Source: Streptomyces dysideae
GTDB lineage: Bacteria; Actinomycetota; Actinomycetes; Streptomycetales; Streptomycetaceae
Assembly: GCF_001514305.1 (NCBI RefSeq)
Contig: NZ_KQ949085.1
Span: 51,724-115,723, forward strand
DNA: 64,000 bases
Direction of reading: 5' to 3'
The notes beneath the pieces were generated by a model. That model was not told the DNA's origin. It saw only the letters and a list, made by a program, of their open reading frames with translations, and searched no databases. This document shows positions 31,026 to 39,867 of the stretch, one piece after another. How positions within the stretch are numbered: the stretch's first letter is position 1; every line of letters starts with the position of its first letter. Position numbers and translations under genes: made by a program.

Positions 31026-32762
31026 TCAGACGCCGAGCGGCGTCGGGACGCTGTCCACGGTGACGGTGCCCTGGTGGCCGTCGACCGTGATCACCATGCC
31101 GTCCCGCAGCCGTCGCGTCCCGCCTTCGACGGAGATGACGGCCGGGATGCCCAGCTCCCGGCAGACCACGACTGCGTGGCTGTTGAGCGCGCCCACGTCC
31201 ACCACGGCCGCTCCGGCGACCAGGAACAGTGGGGTCCAGGCCGCGTCCGTGATCGGCGCGACCAGCACCTCGCCGGGCTCCAGCGCCTCGCACGAGGCCG
31301 GGTCGGTGACCACCCGGACCCTGCCGGTGTACGTGCCGTGGCTGCCACCCACGCCGCTGAGCACATCGCCCTCCACCGCGGCCTCGGTGCGCTCCTCGGC
31401 GCGTCGCGGCCAGGTGTCGATCTCGGTCCGCGCGTCGTCCGCGATGAAGAACGGCGGCTCCAGTTCGTGCAGTCCGGCGTACTCCTGAAGTCGCTGCGAG
31501 ATGACAGGGCCGAACGACTCCGGGTCGGCGACATAGTCGTCGAGTTCGGTGTCCAGCAGCATCATCACGTCCTCGGGTTTGGCGAAGTGCCCCGACTCGA
31601 CGCCGCGGCGGCCGAGCTCTCGTACCGCCATGCGGATCTCGTTGACGACGGTGACGCAGTTCGCCTTGGTGCGCTCGCGGGCCGGGATCCACACCTGGGA
31701 GGCGTGCATGCCGGCGTCGAACATGGGCTGCGCGTCCTCGGGCAGCACGGCCCGGATCTCCTGCGCGGTCTGTTCGCGCCGCTCGGTCAGGCGAGCCCGT
31801 CGGGCGGCCGGGGAGACGTCGTCGGAGCTGTGCCGGATCCGGTCGACCAGCGCCAGTGCCTGGACCGGCGCCGCCTCCCACGACAGCGCGTGGATGTCCC
31901 ACTCGTTGGGACCGCGGTCACCGGAGTTGGCCAGGAACTCCTCGAAAGCGTCACGGAACGCCTTCACGTCCCCGCTCGCCCCGTCGAGCGCCTGCTCCAC
32001 CGCGGCCGGGCCCTGGTCGAACAGCGCGGTCAGCTCCGCCGACGCCGCCACCTGGCGGGACAGTGTCCACAGCCCGTCCGAGGGGGAGGCCGAGTCGACA
32101 TCGCCGAGACCGCCTATGAGGTCCAGCATGGCGCCGGGGCGGTCCACGCTCGCGCACAGCGGTCCGAGGATCGCGGGGCCGACGGACGCGGGCAGCGACG
32201 ACTCGACGTGCCGTTGGAAGGTTGTCTCCACTTCGTCCAGCAACGACCGTGCGTGCGCCACCAGTTCGGCGTCCGACAGCCCGGTCGGGTCCGGCCGCTC
32301 GCGGCGCAGGCGGCGCAGCCGTTCCTGGTCGGCGTCGGCCTCCGGGAAGTTGCTCTGGCCGAGCATCCGCTGGAGCGTGCCGCCGGCCGTGGCGGTCAGT
32401 TCGGCATCCTGGTCGTCGGGGTGCGCGACGTACACCGGGGTGTCGGAGCGCCGGCCGACGAAGGCGGCGTCGATCTGGTCCGCCGTCTGGCCCATGCGGA
32501 TGCCGAACAGCCGCATGTGGGACAGGTTGAGGTAGAAGTAGCCGCCGAACATGCCGACGAACGGCGGTCGAGGGCCGGTCACCTCCTCCTCGTGGTAGAT
32601 GCCGAAGCCGACGAATCCCTTGCGCCAGCCGTGCAGACCGCGCCCCCAGACCAGGGTCCAGCCCAGCGGGCTGGCGGGGTCCGGCAGGGTCTCGCCCGCG
32701 TTGGCCCGGGTGTAGTGCGGCAGTCGCTCACTGCGCTGCCAGTCCGTGATCCAGCTCTTCAT
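31026..32762 (-). CDS. PEP-utilising phosphohistidine-domain protein lacking an ATP-grasp domain
   Basis: 578 residues. The N-terminus reads 'YTRANAGETLPDPASPLGWT', which corresponds to the substrate-binding region of rifampin-phosphotransferase-like PEP-utilising enzymes. Residues about 1-480 are this domain, and about 490-578 the mobile phosphohistidine domain, with 'VDVGALNSHAVVVCRELGIP' holding the phospho-acceptor His near 529. The ATP-grasp domain that normally precedes these is absent: the start at ATG 32762 (GGGAG upstream) gives a complete protein and no missing upstream part is visible. It may need a separate phospho-donor protein, as the subunits of phenylphosphate synthase do. It is 32 bp downstream of an SDR and cotranscribed with a Rieske oxygenase. 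Inference: transfers phosphate to a hydroxylated intermediate. Confidence 0.82.
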   Translation of the reverse strand: MKSWITDWQRSERLPHYTRANAGETLPDPASPLGWTLVWGRGLHGWRKGFVGFGIYHEEEVTGPRPPFVGMFGGYFYLNLSHMRLFGIRMGQTADQIDAAFVGRRSDTPVYVAHPDDQDAELTATAGGTLQRMLGQSNFPEADADQERLRRLRRERPDPTGLSDAELVAHARSLLDEVETTFQRHVESSLPASVGPAILGPLCASVDRPGAMLDLIGGLGDVDSASPSDGLWTLSRQVAASAELTALFDQGPAAVEQALDGASGDVKAFRDAFEEFLANSGDRGPNEWDIHALSWEAAPVQALALVDRIRHSSDDVSPAARRARLTERREQTAQEIRAVLPEDAQPMFDAGMHASQVWIPARERTKANCVTVVNEIRMAVRELGRRGVESGHFAKPEDVMMLLDTELDDYVADPESFGPVISQRLQEYAGLHELEPPFFIADDARTEIDTWPRRAEERTEAAVEGDVLSGVGGSHGTYTGRVRVVTDPASCEALEPGEVLVAPITDAAWTPLFLVAGAAVVDVGALNSHAVVVCRELGIPAVISVEGGTRRLRDGMVITVDGHQGTVTVDSVPTPLGV

Positions 32763-32794
32763 GGTCGAAGGTCTCCCGCCGTCCGTCCCGGTGC

Positions 32795-33586
32795 CTACCA
32801 CTGTGCCGTTCCGCCGTCCACGCTGATCAGCGTGCCCGTGATACCGGCGCCGGCGTCGCTCGCGAGCAGTGAGGCGACGGCCGCGATCTGTTCCACGGTG
32901 GTGATCCGCTTGGTGGCTGCGTGCTCCGCGAAGCGGTTCAGCCACTCGTCGTACGAGATGCCCTCGGCCTCGGCCGCGGCCGGTCCGGCGGCCCGCATCA
33001 GGTCGGTGTCGACGGCGCCGGGGCAGATGGCGTTGCAGGTGATGCCCTGGGTGCCGTACTCGAAGGCGGTCGCCTTGGTCAGTCCGTGGATCGCGTGCTT
33101 GTTGGTGATGTAGTGGCTGATCGCGGGCTTGTTGGCCTGCTTGCCCTCGACCGAGGAGATGTTGATGATCCGGCCCCAGCCGCCCGCCAGCATCTTCGGC
33201 AGCGCGCGCCGGGTGCCGTAGAAGTAGGCGTTGAGGTTCAGCTTGAGGGCGTCGTGCCAGGCTTCGTCGCTGAGCTCGTGGACCGGGGCGAAGCCCGAGG
33301 TGCCACCGACGTTGTTGACCCAGATGTCGAGCCTGCCGAAGCGCTCGGCGGCGAAGTCGGCGAGGTTCTCGATGTCCTCCTGGCTGTTGGCGTCGCAGGG
33401 GTGGAAGACGGCCCGTTCCCCGGCGCCCAGCTCCTCCAGGGCCTGCTTGCCCTTGACCTCGCTGCGGCCGCTGAGGACGACCGTGGCGCCGTCGGCGAGG
33501 AATGCTTCGGCGATGGCGCGGCCGATGCTGCGCGTGCTGCCGGTGATCACTGCGACACGTCCGTCGAGGCTGCCCGTAGCCACCAT
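32795..33586 (-). CDS. SDR-family oxidoreductase
   Basis: 263 residues, classical SDR: 'VAVITGSTRSIGRAIAEAFL', 'LDIWVNNVGGTSGF', Ser in 'RIINISSVEGKQANK', Y-x-x-x-K in 'SHYITNKHAIHGLTKA', 'NAICPGAVDTDLM' and C-terminal 'GTLISVDGGTAQW'. NAD-type dehydrogenase for an alcohol; the dihydrodiol or hydroxyl product of the neighbouring Rieske oxygenase is a logical substrate (inference). The ATG at 33586 has GGGAG upstream. It lies 29 bp after the Rieske stop in the same operon. Confidence 0.92.
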   Translation of the reverse strand: MVATGSLDGRVAVITGSTRSIGRAIAEAFLADGATVVLSGRSEVKGKQALEELGAGERAVFHPCDANSQEDIENLADFAAERFGRLDIWVNNVGGTSGFAPVHELSDEAWHDALKLNLNAYFYGTRRALPKMLAGGWGRIINISSVEGKQANKPAISHYITNKHAIHGLTKATAFEYGTQGITCNAICPGAVDTDLMRAAGPAAAEAEGISYDEWLNRFAEHAATKRITTVEQIAAVASLLASDAGAGITGTLISVDGGTAQW

Positions 33587-33615
33587 GGTGTTCTCCCGCG
33601 AGTGTTGTTGGTTCG

Positions 33616-34908
33616 TCACCTGGCGACTCTGGCGGTTTGGTCGCCTTTGGCGTGTATGTCCAGGTGCTGGTGAATGGTGCGGTGGAAGTGCTGGAGTCCG
33701 GGCTCGTTGCGTCCGAAGACGAAGTCGGTCCCGTTGAGGGCGGCGAGGCCCTGCTGAACTCCGTAGGTGGTCGCGTAGTCCTCGTCGCGGACCACCTCGT
33801 GGAACCACTCGCCGAACCGGTCGGCGGCCTGGCGCTCCTCCTCGGTGACCGCCGGTTCCCGCAGCAGGATGATCTGCTGGGTCACCGACTCGGTGGCCGT
33901 CCGGGGGAGCACCAGGGAGACGGCGATCTTCTGCCGCCAGCCGCCGGCGATCGCCAGGCCGGGGAAGAGCCAGTAGATGGGGCCGACGCAGTCCCCTGGG
34001 TCGCGCTTGTCCGGGGACAGCTCGACCGCCTGCGCGATCGGGCGCAGGGCCGGTGCGATGCGCTGGTGGGGGCCCCAGGTGTCGTGGGCCATCATGTTGG
34101 AGAGGTTCGTCTCGAACACCGTCTTCGGGTGCAGCGAGGCGAAGTGGTACGTCTCCAGATACCCGTCGAGAGTGACCTTCCAGTTGGGGCTGGTCAGTTC
34201 GCCGGTGGAGTAGTGGTGGCACTCCGCCAGCCGCAGTCCCTCCAGCAGTGGCTGCAGATCGCCCAGCCAGGCGTCCAGGTCGGGTTCGGCGGCCGGGTCC
34301 AGCGAGACGAAGACGATCCCCGCCCGCTCCCCGGCCGGAAGCCTGACGAGGCCGCGGCCCTCGCGCGGAACCTCTCCGAAGGTCTTCTCGGCGTACACGC
34401 CTCGCAGCTCACCGGTCAGGTCGTAGGACCAGGAGTGGTACGGGCAGGTGAGCCGCCTCGACACCCCGCAGCCGGGTTCCAGGAGTTTGGCCCCCCGGTG
34501 CCGGCAGGCGTTGATCATCGCGTGCACGGCGCCCTGGCGGTCCCGGGTGATCAGCACCGGTACACCCAGCACGTCGAGCGCCTTGTAGGTGTTCGGTCCG
34601 GGAAGCTCGCAGGACATGGCGAGCGGCAGCGGAACGCTCCGGTGGACGGCTTTCATCTCCCGGTGCCAGCGGCCGGCGTCGAGGTAGTTGGTGACAGGTT
34701 CCGTCCACTGGCCGTCCGCCTCGTGCGTCGTGCTGTCGCGGTAGTGCGCCACCACGCGTTCGACGAGTTCGGCGGCCTCCCGCCGCATCGTCACGGATGC
34801 GGCGTCGGTGGACCGGTCCTGGCTGATCCACGAGGAGTATTCGGGGGCCGTCGGCGGCTTGCGCTCGGCGTCCGTTTCCCGAATCTCCGGCGAACTGGTC
34901 TGGACCAC
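33616..34908 (-). CDS. Second Rieske-type ring-hydroxylating oxygenase, alpha subunit
   Basis: About 430 residues from GTG 34908, which has GAGGA just upstream. The frame is open further 5' but loses coding character. Rieske site in 'INACRHRGAKLLEPGCG' and 'LTCPYHSWSYDLTGEL', mononuclear iron site in 'DGYLETYHFASLHPKTVFE'. It resembles single-subunit Rieske oxygenases of the vanillate/carnitine/choline type rather than the 468-residue enzyme at 27640. Divergent from the VOC-protein gene. The 180-bp gap contains TTGACA on the minus strand (35010-35005) but no clear matching -10 element. No ferredoxin is in this operon; the PDR/VanB reductase at 15707 could serve it directly. Confidence 0.92.
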   Translation of the reverse strand: MVQTSSPEIRETDAERKPPTAPEYSSWISQDRSTDAASVTMRREAAELVERVVAHYRDSTTHEADGQWTEPVTNYLDAGRWHREMKAVHRSVPLPLAMSCELPGPNTYKALDVLGVPVLITRDRQGAVHAMINACRHRGAKLLEPGCGVSRRLTCPYHSWSYDLTGELRGVYAEKTFGEVPREGRGLVRLPAGERAGIVFVSLDPAAEPDLDAWLGDLQPLLEGLRLAECHHYSTGELTSPNWKVTLDGYLETYHFASLHPKTVFETNLSNMMAHDTWGPHQRIAPALRPIAQAVELSPDKRDPGDCVGPIYWLFPGLAIAGGWRQKIAVSLVLPRTATESVTQQIILLREPAVTEEERQAADRFGEWFHEVVRDEDYATTYGVQQGLAALNGTDFVFGRNEPGLQHFHRTIHQHLDIHAKGDQTARVAR

Positions 34909-35088
34909 GATGTCCTCACAATCCTCCCAGCCGCGAGCCGGTGGCCGGCTTCGGAATGCGACAGCTGGGCTGTGTCCGAAACGACAACAGGACTTAGTGT
35001 GGTCTGTCAATAGAAAGTGTCGAAGTCGCCGCGTGGAGTGTGACGGATCGCTCCCCCTGCTTTCTGTGGACCGGCTCCAGTCTTCGCG

Positions 35089-35604
35089 GTGACCGGCGGT
35101 CGGGTGCTCCATGAGCCGTCGGGTGCGCTACGGGAGGTGGTGGCGAGCGTGACCAAGTCATTCGAGGCGGGTGTGGTGGTACGGGACCTGGAGCTGATGG
35201 AGCGCTTCTGTCGCGAGGTGCCCGGCTGCCGTGTCGTGCATCGATCGCGCATACCGGAGTCCATCGGCGGCCCGGCCGGGCTGGGTGGCGAGCTTCTGGT
35301 CGTCTGGCTGCGGGTGCCCTCCGGGGGCCGCGTCAAGCTGATCCTGCCTCAGGCGGCCCCGGTGTCCATGGAGTCGGTGCTGCCGCTCGCCGCGCGCCAG
35401 GGGTTGTCGTACCTCACCTTCCATGTGGAGGACCTCGACCCGGTGGTGTCGGACCTGGTGGCGGCGGGTGCGACGCCCCTGTCGCATCCGGTCGTCGTGC
35501 GGGCCCGCAGCCGGCGGATCAGCTTCTGGGCGGATCCGGAGGGCAATGCGGTGGAGTTGGTGGACGGGCGAGGCGAAGAGTCGGGTCCGGGGCATAGTAA
35601 TTAG
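35089..35604 (+). CDS. VOC-family (glyoxalase/dioxygenase fold) protein
   Basis: Up to 171 residues with two beta-alpha-beta-beta-beta modules: 'FEAGVVVRDLELMERFCREV', 'GLSYLTFHVEDLDPVVSDLV' and a C-terminal 'ISFWADPEGNAVELVDGRGE' with a metal-ligand Glu. Could be an isomerase, epimerase (methylmalonyl-CoA epimerase-like) or ring-cleaving dioxygenase. Starts at GTG 35089, 35137 or 35149 are possible; GGGAGG at 35132-35137 favours 35149. It stands between the second Rieske operon and the dehydrogenase-complex operon. Confidence 0.82.
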   Translation: MTGGRVLHEPSGALREVVASVTKSFEAGVVVRDLELMERFCREVPGCRVVHRSRIPESIGGPAGLGGELLVVWLRVPSGGRVKLILPQAAPVSMESVLPLAARQGLSYLTFHVEDLDPVVSDLVAAGATPLSHPVVVRARSRRISFWADPEGNAVELVDGRGEESGPGHSN

Positions 35605-35614
35605 AGAGGCTGTT

Positions 35615-35640
35615 CAGTAAGGTGCCGATGCTGGTTACTG
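35615..35640. promoter_or_regulatory. Inverted repeat CAGTAA-N14-TTACTG upstream of the dehydrogenase-complex operon
   Basis: CAGTAA (35615-35620) and TTACTG (35635-35640) are exact inverses, 62 bp before the E1 alpha start. The half-sites resemble those of the TACTG-N11-CAGT sites at 39868 and 48229 but face the other way. Candidate operator. Confidence 0.4.
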
Positions 35641-35701
35641 TAGACCGGCACTAGAAAGTCCATTTGCTTGGCACACCTCCCTCGGGCGAAGGGGCGGGAC
35701 G

Positions 35702-36703
35702 ATGGCTCAGAAGAAGTCGGCCGATGTGGCCGCGCACCAGATATCCGCGCAGGTCATCAAGGATCTGCACGAGCGCATGGTGCGCATCCGGCTGTTCGAG
35801 ACCGAGGCGGGCACGCTCATGGAGGCGGGCAAGCTGCCCGGCTTCCTGCACCTCTACGTCGGCCAGGAAGCCGTGGCCGCCGGTGTGATGGCGGCCCTGC
35901 GCGACGACGACCAGATCACCTCCACCCACCGCGGACACGGGCACGCCGTGGCCAAGGGCGTCGGCTTCCGGGAGATGTACGCCGAGCTGTACGGCCGCGC
36001 CACCGGCGCCTGTCTCGGCCGCGGCGGAAGCATGCACATCAACGACGTCACCCGCGGCATGCTCGGCGCCAACGGCATCGTCGGAGCGGGCGTCCCGATC
36101 GCGGTGGGCGCCGCCTTCGCCGCACGGTACAAGGGCGAGGACAGCGTCGCCGTGACCTTCTTCGGCGACGGCGCCACGAACATCGGCGCCTTCCACGAGG
36201 GCGCCAACATGGCTGCCATCCTCGGCCTGCCCGTCGTCTTCGTCTGCGAGAACAACGGCTACGCCGAATTCACGCCACAGTCCAAGCACATGCTGCTCAC
36301 CGACGTGGCCGAGCGGGCCGCCGCCTACGGCATGCCCAGCGTGATCGTCGACGGCATGGACGCGGTCGCCGTCCACCGCGCCGCCGCCGAAGCCGTCGAT
36401 CGGGCCCGGTCCGGCGGGGGCCCGATGATGATCGAGGCCAAGACCTACCGCTACTACGACCATCAGGGCGTCAAGGGCCTGCGTCACCCCTACCGCTCGG
36501 CCGAGGAGGTCGCCGAGTGGAAGGCCCGCGACCCCATCGACCTGCTCGAAGTCCGGGCCGTCGCCGACGGCACCGCCACCCGCGCGGAACTGGACGACGC
36601 ATGGCAACGCACCCGCGACGAGATCGCCGAGGCCATCGCGTACGCCGAGACGAGCCCGCTGCCCGACACCGCCGACCTGCTGCTCAACGTCTACTCGGGA
36701 TGA
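35702..36703 (+). CDS. Thiamine-diphosphate dehydrogenase E1 alpha subunit (acetoin/pyruvate dehydrogenase type)
   Basis: 333 residues. TPP-binding motif G-D-G-A-T-N with 'FGDGATNIGAFHEGANMAAI' and closing 'VFVCENNGYAEFTPQ'; substrate-side 'RGHGHAVAKGV' and 'GRGGSMHINDVTRGMLGANG'. The length and M-H-I-x(n)-L-G-A-N-G-I-V-G-A-G-V-P pattern fit acetoin dehydrogenase or pyruvate dehydrogenase E1 alpha of the AcoA type. It decarboxylates or cleaves a 2-oxoacid or diketone and hands the acyl group to lipoyl-E2. First gene of a tightly coupled operon. Confidence 0.9.
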   Translation: MAQKKSADVAAHQISAQVIKDLHERMVRIRLFETEAGTLMEAGKLPGFLHLYVGQEAVAAGVMAALRDDDQITSTHRGHGHAVAKGVGFREMYAELYGRATGACLGRGGSMHINDVTRGMLGANGIVGAGVPIAVGAAFAARYKGEDSVAVTFFGDGATNIGAFHEGANMAAILGLPVVFVCENNGYAEFTPQSKHMLLTDVAERAAAYGMPSVIVDGMDAVAVHRAAAEAVDRARSGGGPMMIEAKTYRYYDHQGVKGLRHPYRSAEEVAEWKARDPIDLLEVRAVADGTATRAELDDAWQRTRDEIAEAIAYAETSPLPDTADLLLNVYSG

Positions 36704-37734
36704 CCGCCATGACCACCCTCACCGAAGCACAGGCCGTCGGCCCGAACAACACGGCCCGCAAACTGACCTACGTCAAGGCCTTCAACGAAGGACTCGCCCA
36801 GGCCATGCGCGAGGACGAGAACGTCTTCGTCGCCGGCGAGGACGTGGCCGGATACGGCGGCGTCTTCCGCATGTTCGACAACCTGCTCGACGAGTTCGGC
36901 CCCCGCCGCATGATCGACACCCCGATCTCCGAAGCCGCCCTGGTCGGCCTCGGGGTGGGAGCCGCCGCTCGTGGGCTGCGCCCCGTCGTCGACCTGATGT
37001 TCATGGACTTCATCGGCGTCTGCCTCGACCAGATCGTCAACCAGGCCGCCAAGATGAAGTACATGTTCGGCGGCTCCGTGTCCGTGCCGCTCACCATCAC
37101 CACCGCCTCCGGGGCGGGTCTCGGCGCCGCGGCCCAGCACAGCCAGAGCCTGGAGGCCTGGCTCGCCCATGTGCCCGGCCTCAAGGTGGTGATGCCGAGC
37201 GACGCGTACACCGCCAAGGGCCTGACCGTCTCGGCCATCCGGGACGACAACCCGGTCGTCGTGATGCTCAACAAGGTCCTGCTCGGCAGCACCTGCGAGG
37301 TGCCCGAGGAGATCTACGGCATCCCGCTCGGCCAGGCGCACACCGCCCGGCAGGGCTCCGACGTCACCGTGATCGCCCTGGGCCGGATGGTGGGGGAGGC
37401 CCTCGCGGCGGCCGACGAACTCGCCGCCGAGGGAGTGGAGATCGAGGTGATCGACCCCCGCACCGTGCAGCCCCTGGACACCGAGACGATGTTCGCCTCC
37501 GTGCGCCGCACCAACCGGGTGCTCGTGGTGCACGAGGCCGTCACCTTCGGCGGGCTCGGCGCGGAGATCGCCGCCCAGATCCAGGACGCCGCCTTCGACC
37601 ACCTGGACGCGCCGGTCCTGCGTATCGGCGCCCCCTTCTCCCCGGTGCCCTTCTCGCCGGTCCTCGAGAAGGCCTATGTTCCCGATCGTGCCCGGATCAC
37701 CCAGGGCTGCCGGCGCCTACTCGAAAGGTCGTGA
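36700..37734 (+). CDS. Thiamine-diphosphate dehydrogenase E1 beta subunit
   Basis: 344 residues, transketolase-like beta subunit: 'ENVFVAGEDVAGYGGVFRMF', 'RMIDTPISEAALVGLGVGAA', 'LTITTASGAGLGAAAQHSQS', C-terminal 'IEVIDPRTVQPLDTETMFAS' and 'VLVVHEAVTFGGLGAEIAAQ'. Partner of the E1 alpha subunit, forming an alpha2-beta2 enzyme. The ATG at 36700 overlaps the E1 alpha stop (ATGA); a second ATG at 36709 is also possible. Confidence 0.93.
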   Translation: MTAMTTLTEAQAVGPNNTARKLTYVKAFNEGLAQAMREDENVFVAGEDVAGYGGVFRMFDNLLDEFGPRRMIDTPISEAALVGLGVGAAARGLRPVVDLMFMDFIGVCLDQIVNQAAKMKYMFGGSVSVPLTITTASGAGLGAAAQHSQSLEAWLAHVPGLKVVMPSDAYTAKGLTVSAIRDDNPVVVMLNKVLLGSTCEVPEEIYGIPLGQAHTARQGSDVTVIALGRMVGEALAAADELAAEGVEIEVIDPRTVQPLDTETMFASVRRTNRVLVVHEAVTFGGLGAEIAAQIQDAAFDHLDAPVLRIGAPFSPVPFSPVLEKAYVPDRARITQGCRRLLERS

Positions 37735-39167
37735 CCGACGTGGCGGTCGAGGTTCTGCTGCCGAAGATCGGCCTGACCATGCAGGAAGGCACGATCGATG
37801 AATGGCTCGTGCCCACCGGCGCCGCCGTCGCCGAAGGCGACGCACTGCTGCGGCTGGCCACCGACAAGGTCGACGTGGACGTCGAGGCGGAGGCCGGGGG
37901 ACTGTTCCACCCGGTGGTCCCGGCCGGGGCGACCGTCCCCGCCGGGGCCCTCATCGGCTGGCTGCTGGCCGAAGGCGAGCAGCCACCGGACCCGGCCGGT
38001 ACGCCGATGCCCGCCGGGTCCGGGACCAGCGGTACGGCCTCGGCGCCGGCGGCTTCAGGCGTTGCTGCCGCTCCCACGGCATCGGTTGCGCCGTCCCTCA
38101 ACGGCAGCTCTGCCACCGGCGGTCCCGGGGGCCGACTCCTGGCCTCACCGAACGCCCGACGGGTGGCGTCCGGGGCCGGCGTCGATCTCACCGCCGTACG
38201 CGGTACTGGTCCCGGCGGCCGGATTGTTTCCGAGGACGTGGAGGAGTTCCTCGCCGACGCTGCCGCCTCCCCGGCGGCCCAGGCATTGCCCGCGGTCCTG
38301 CCCGCCGACTCCGCTCTCCCTGTCTCGCCGCTGGTCCGCCGGCTGGCGAAGGAGCGGGGCATCGAACTCTCGGAGGTGAACGGCACCGGGCCCGGCGGCC
38401 GGATCCGCAGGTCCGACCTCGACTCCGTCACCCCGGCGCTCGAACCGGCGCCCGTCCGCCGGAACGCCGCACCCCAGCCGGGAGACGTCCTCCCACTCAC
38501 CGGGATGCGCGGCACCATCGCCCGCCGGATGCACGCCAGCCTCCAGGAGATGGCGCAGCTGACGCACGGTTACGAGGTGCGGATGGACGCCGTGGTGACC
38601 CTGCGGGACCGGCTCAAGGAGGAATGGGCCGACAGCGAACTGCCCGTGCCCAGCCTCAACGACTTCCTGCTGAAGGCCGCCGCGTTGGCCCTGCGCGAAC
38701 ACCCGCTGCTCAACGCGACGGTGCGCGAGGACGGCGTCCATCTGCTCGACGAAATCCACCTGGGGTTCGCTGTGGCCGTTCCGGGCGGCCTGATGGTGCC
38801 TGTGATCGAGGACGCGGTGGCGCTGCCGCTGCCCGAGATCGCCCGCCGGTCGAGGGCCCTGGCCCAGGCCGCGCGCGAGGGGCGGGTCTCCCCGGCCCAG
38901 CTGGAAGGCGCCACCTTCACCGTCACCTCGCTGGGCGGATACGGCGTCGACTTCTTCACGCCAGTGATCAACCCCGGCAACGTCGCGATCCTCGGGGTGG
39001 GCAGACTCAGGGACGGCGTCGAGTGGACGGACGACCGACCGCTGCGGACGCGGGTGCTCACCCTGAGCCTCACCTTCGACCACCGCGCCGTCGACGGAGC
39101 ACCCGCGGCCGAGTATCTGCGCACGGTCGGAGAGTTGCTGCGCAAGCCCCTGCGTCTGCTGGTGTGA
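37731..39167 (+). CDS. Dihydrolipoamide acyltransferase E2 with two E3-binding-like domains
   Basis: 478 residues. N-terminal lipoyl domain (about 1-80) with the lipoyl-Lys in 'LATDKVDVDVEAEAGG', then an Ala/Pro/Gly linker. Two successive peripheral-subunit-binding motifs follow: 'LLASPNARRVASGAGVDLTA' with 'GTGPGGRIVSEDVEEFL', and 'VSPLVRRLAKERGIELSEVN' with 'GTGPGGRIRRSDLD'. The acyltransferase domain ends with catalytic 'LTFDHRAVDGAPAAEYL'. The GTG start overlaps the E1 beta stop (GTGA). Most E2 proteins have one such binding domain, so two in tandem is unusual. No E3 gene is in the window. Confidence 0.92.
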   Translation: MTDVAVEVLLPKIGLTMQEGTIDEWLVPTGAAVAEGDALLRLATDKVDVDVEAEAGGLFHPVVPAGATVPAGALIGWLLAEGEQPPDPAGTPMPAGSGTSGTASAPAASGVAAAPTASVAPSLNGSSATGGPGGRLLASPNARRVASGAGVDLTAVRGTGPGGRIVSEDVEEFLADAAASPAAQALPAVLPADSALPVSPLVRRLAKERGIELSEVNGTGPGGRIRRSDLDSVTPALEPAPVRRNAAPQPGDVLPLTGMRGTIARRMHASLQEMAQLTHGYEVRMDAVVTLRDRLKEEWADSELPVPSLNDFLLKAAALALREHPLLNATVREDGVHLLDEIHLGFAVAVPGGLMVPVIEDAVALPLPEIARRSRALAQAAREGRVSPAQLEGATFTVTSLGGYGVDFFTPVINPGNVAILGVGRLRDGVEWTDDRPLRTRVLTLSLTFDHRAVDGAPAAEYLRTVGELLRKPLRLLV

Positions 39168-39179
39168 TTCGGTCGAGGT

Positions 39180-39791
39180 CTATTCGGCCGCCGCCGGGTC
39201 GGCGATCCTCTCGGCCAGGTGGCCGACCTCGCGGACGAACGAACGGTGGCCGAGCGACCGGTACACGTCGTCGCCCCGGACCTGAGAGATCGCCGCGGTC
39301 TCCAGCAGCGCCAGCAGGCCCAGGCCGATCACCGCCGCCTCCGCGTCGGAGACCGACTCACGGGCCTTGTGGATCAGCCGCACCAGTTCGGCCAGCAGGT
39401 CCGCGCGGCTTTCCTGGCGCAGCGCCTCCACCTCCTGGCTCATGCCGGCCGACGACACGAAGAACACGGTGGCGGCGGAGCGGTGCTCGCCCAGCCAGGC
39501 CAGCAGCGTGGTGACCGCCGGTCCGATGTCCGAGCCGGGCTCGTGGACCTCCGTGAGTGCCTGCAACTGCTCGCGCAGCGCGGCGGCGAACACCCGCATC
39601 CCTTCCGCAAGGACCTGGTCCTTGGAGGAGAAGTGGTAGTACACCGCTGCCGAGGTCATCTCCGCACGAGCGGCGATGTCGGCCACCGTCACCTCGTCCG
39701 GCGACTGGGTGGCGAACAGCTCCGTGGCTGCTTCGATCACCCACTGCTTGCGTGACGGACGGTGAGCGGCGCGGGTCCCGGATGTCGTCAT
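39180..39791 (-). CDS. TetR-family transcriptional regulator
   Basis: 203 residues from the ATG at 39791 (an in-frame upstream start at 39830 would add 13). N-terminal DNA-binding domain 'VTVADIAARAEMTSAAVYYH' followed by 'FSSKDQVLAEGM', then a ligand-binding domain with no clear family signature. It is divergent from a second TetR gene and convergent with the E2 gene. Likely regulates adjoining catabolic operons in response to an acyl-CoA or aromatic ligand (inference). Confidence 0.9.
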   Translation of the reverse strand: MTTSGTRAAHRPSRKQWVIEAATELFATQSPDEVTVADIAARAEMTSAAVYYHFSSKDQVLAEGMRVFAAALREQLQALTEVHEPGSDIGPAVTTLLAWLGEHRSAATVFFVSSAGMSQEVEALRQESRADLLAELVRLIHKARESVSDAEAAVIGLGLLALLETAAISQVRGDDVYRSLGHRSFVREVGHLAERIADPAAAE

Positions 39792-39867
39792 GATGTCAAG
39801 TATGCCGGGACCTCGGTGTTCCGGAGGCACATACGTAGCAGGAATTATGCCCTCGGCCCGTTGGAGT

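Noticed and set aside
34909..35112. Upstream extension of the second Rieske gene to 35112
   Set aside because: The extra residues have no coding character and overlap the divergent promoter; GTG 34908 gives the family length.
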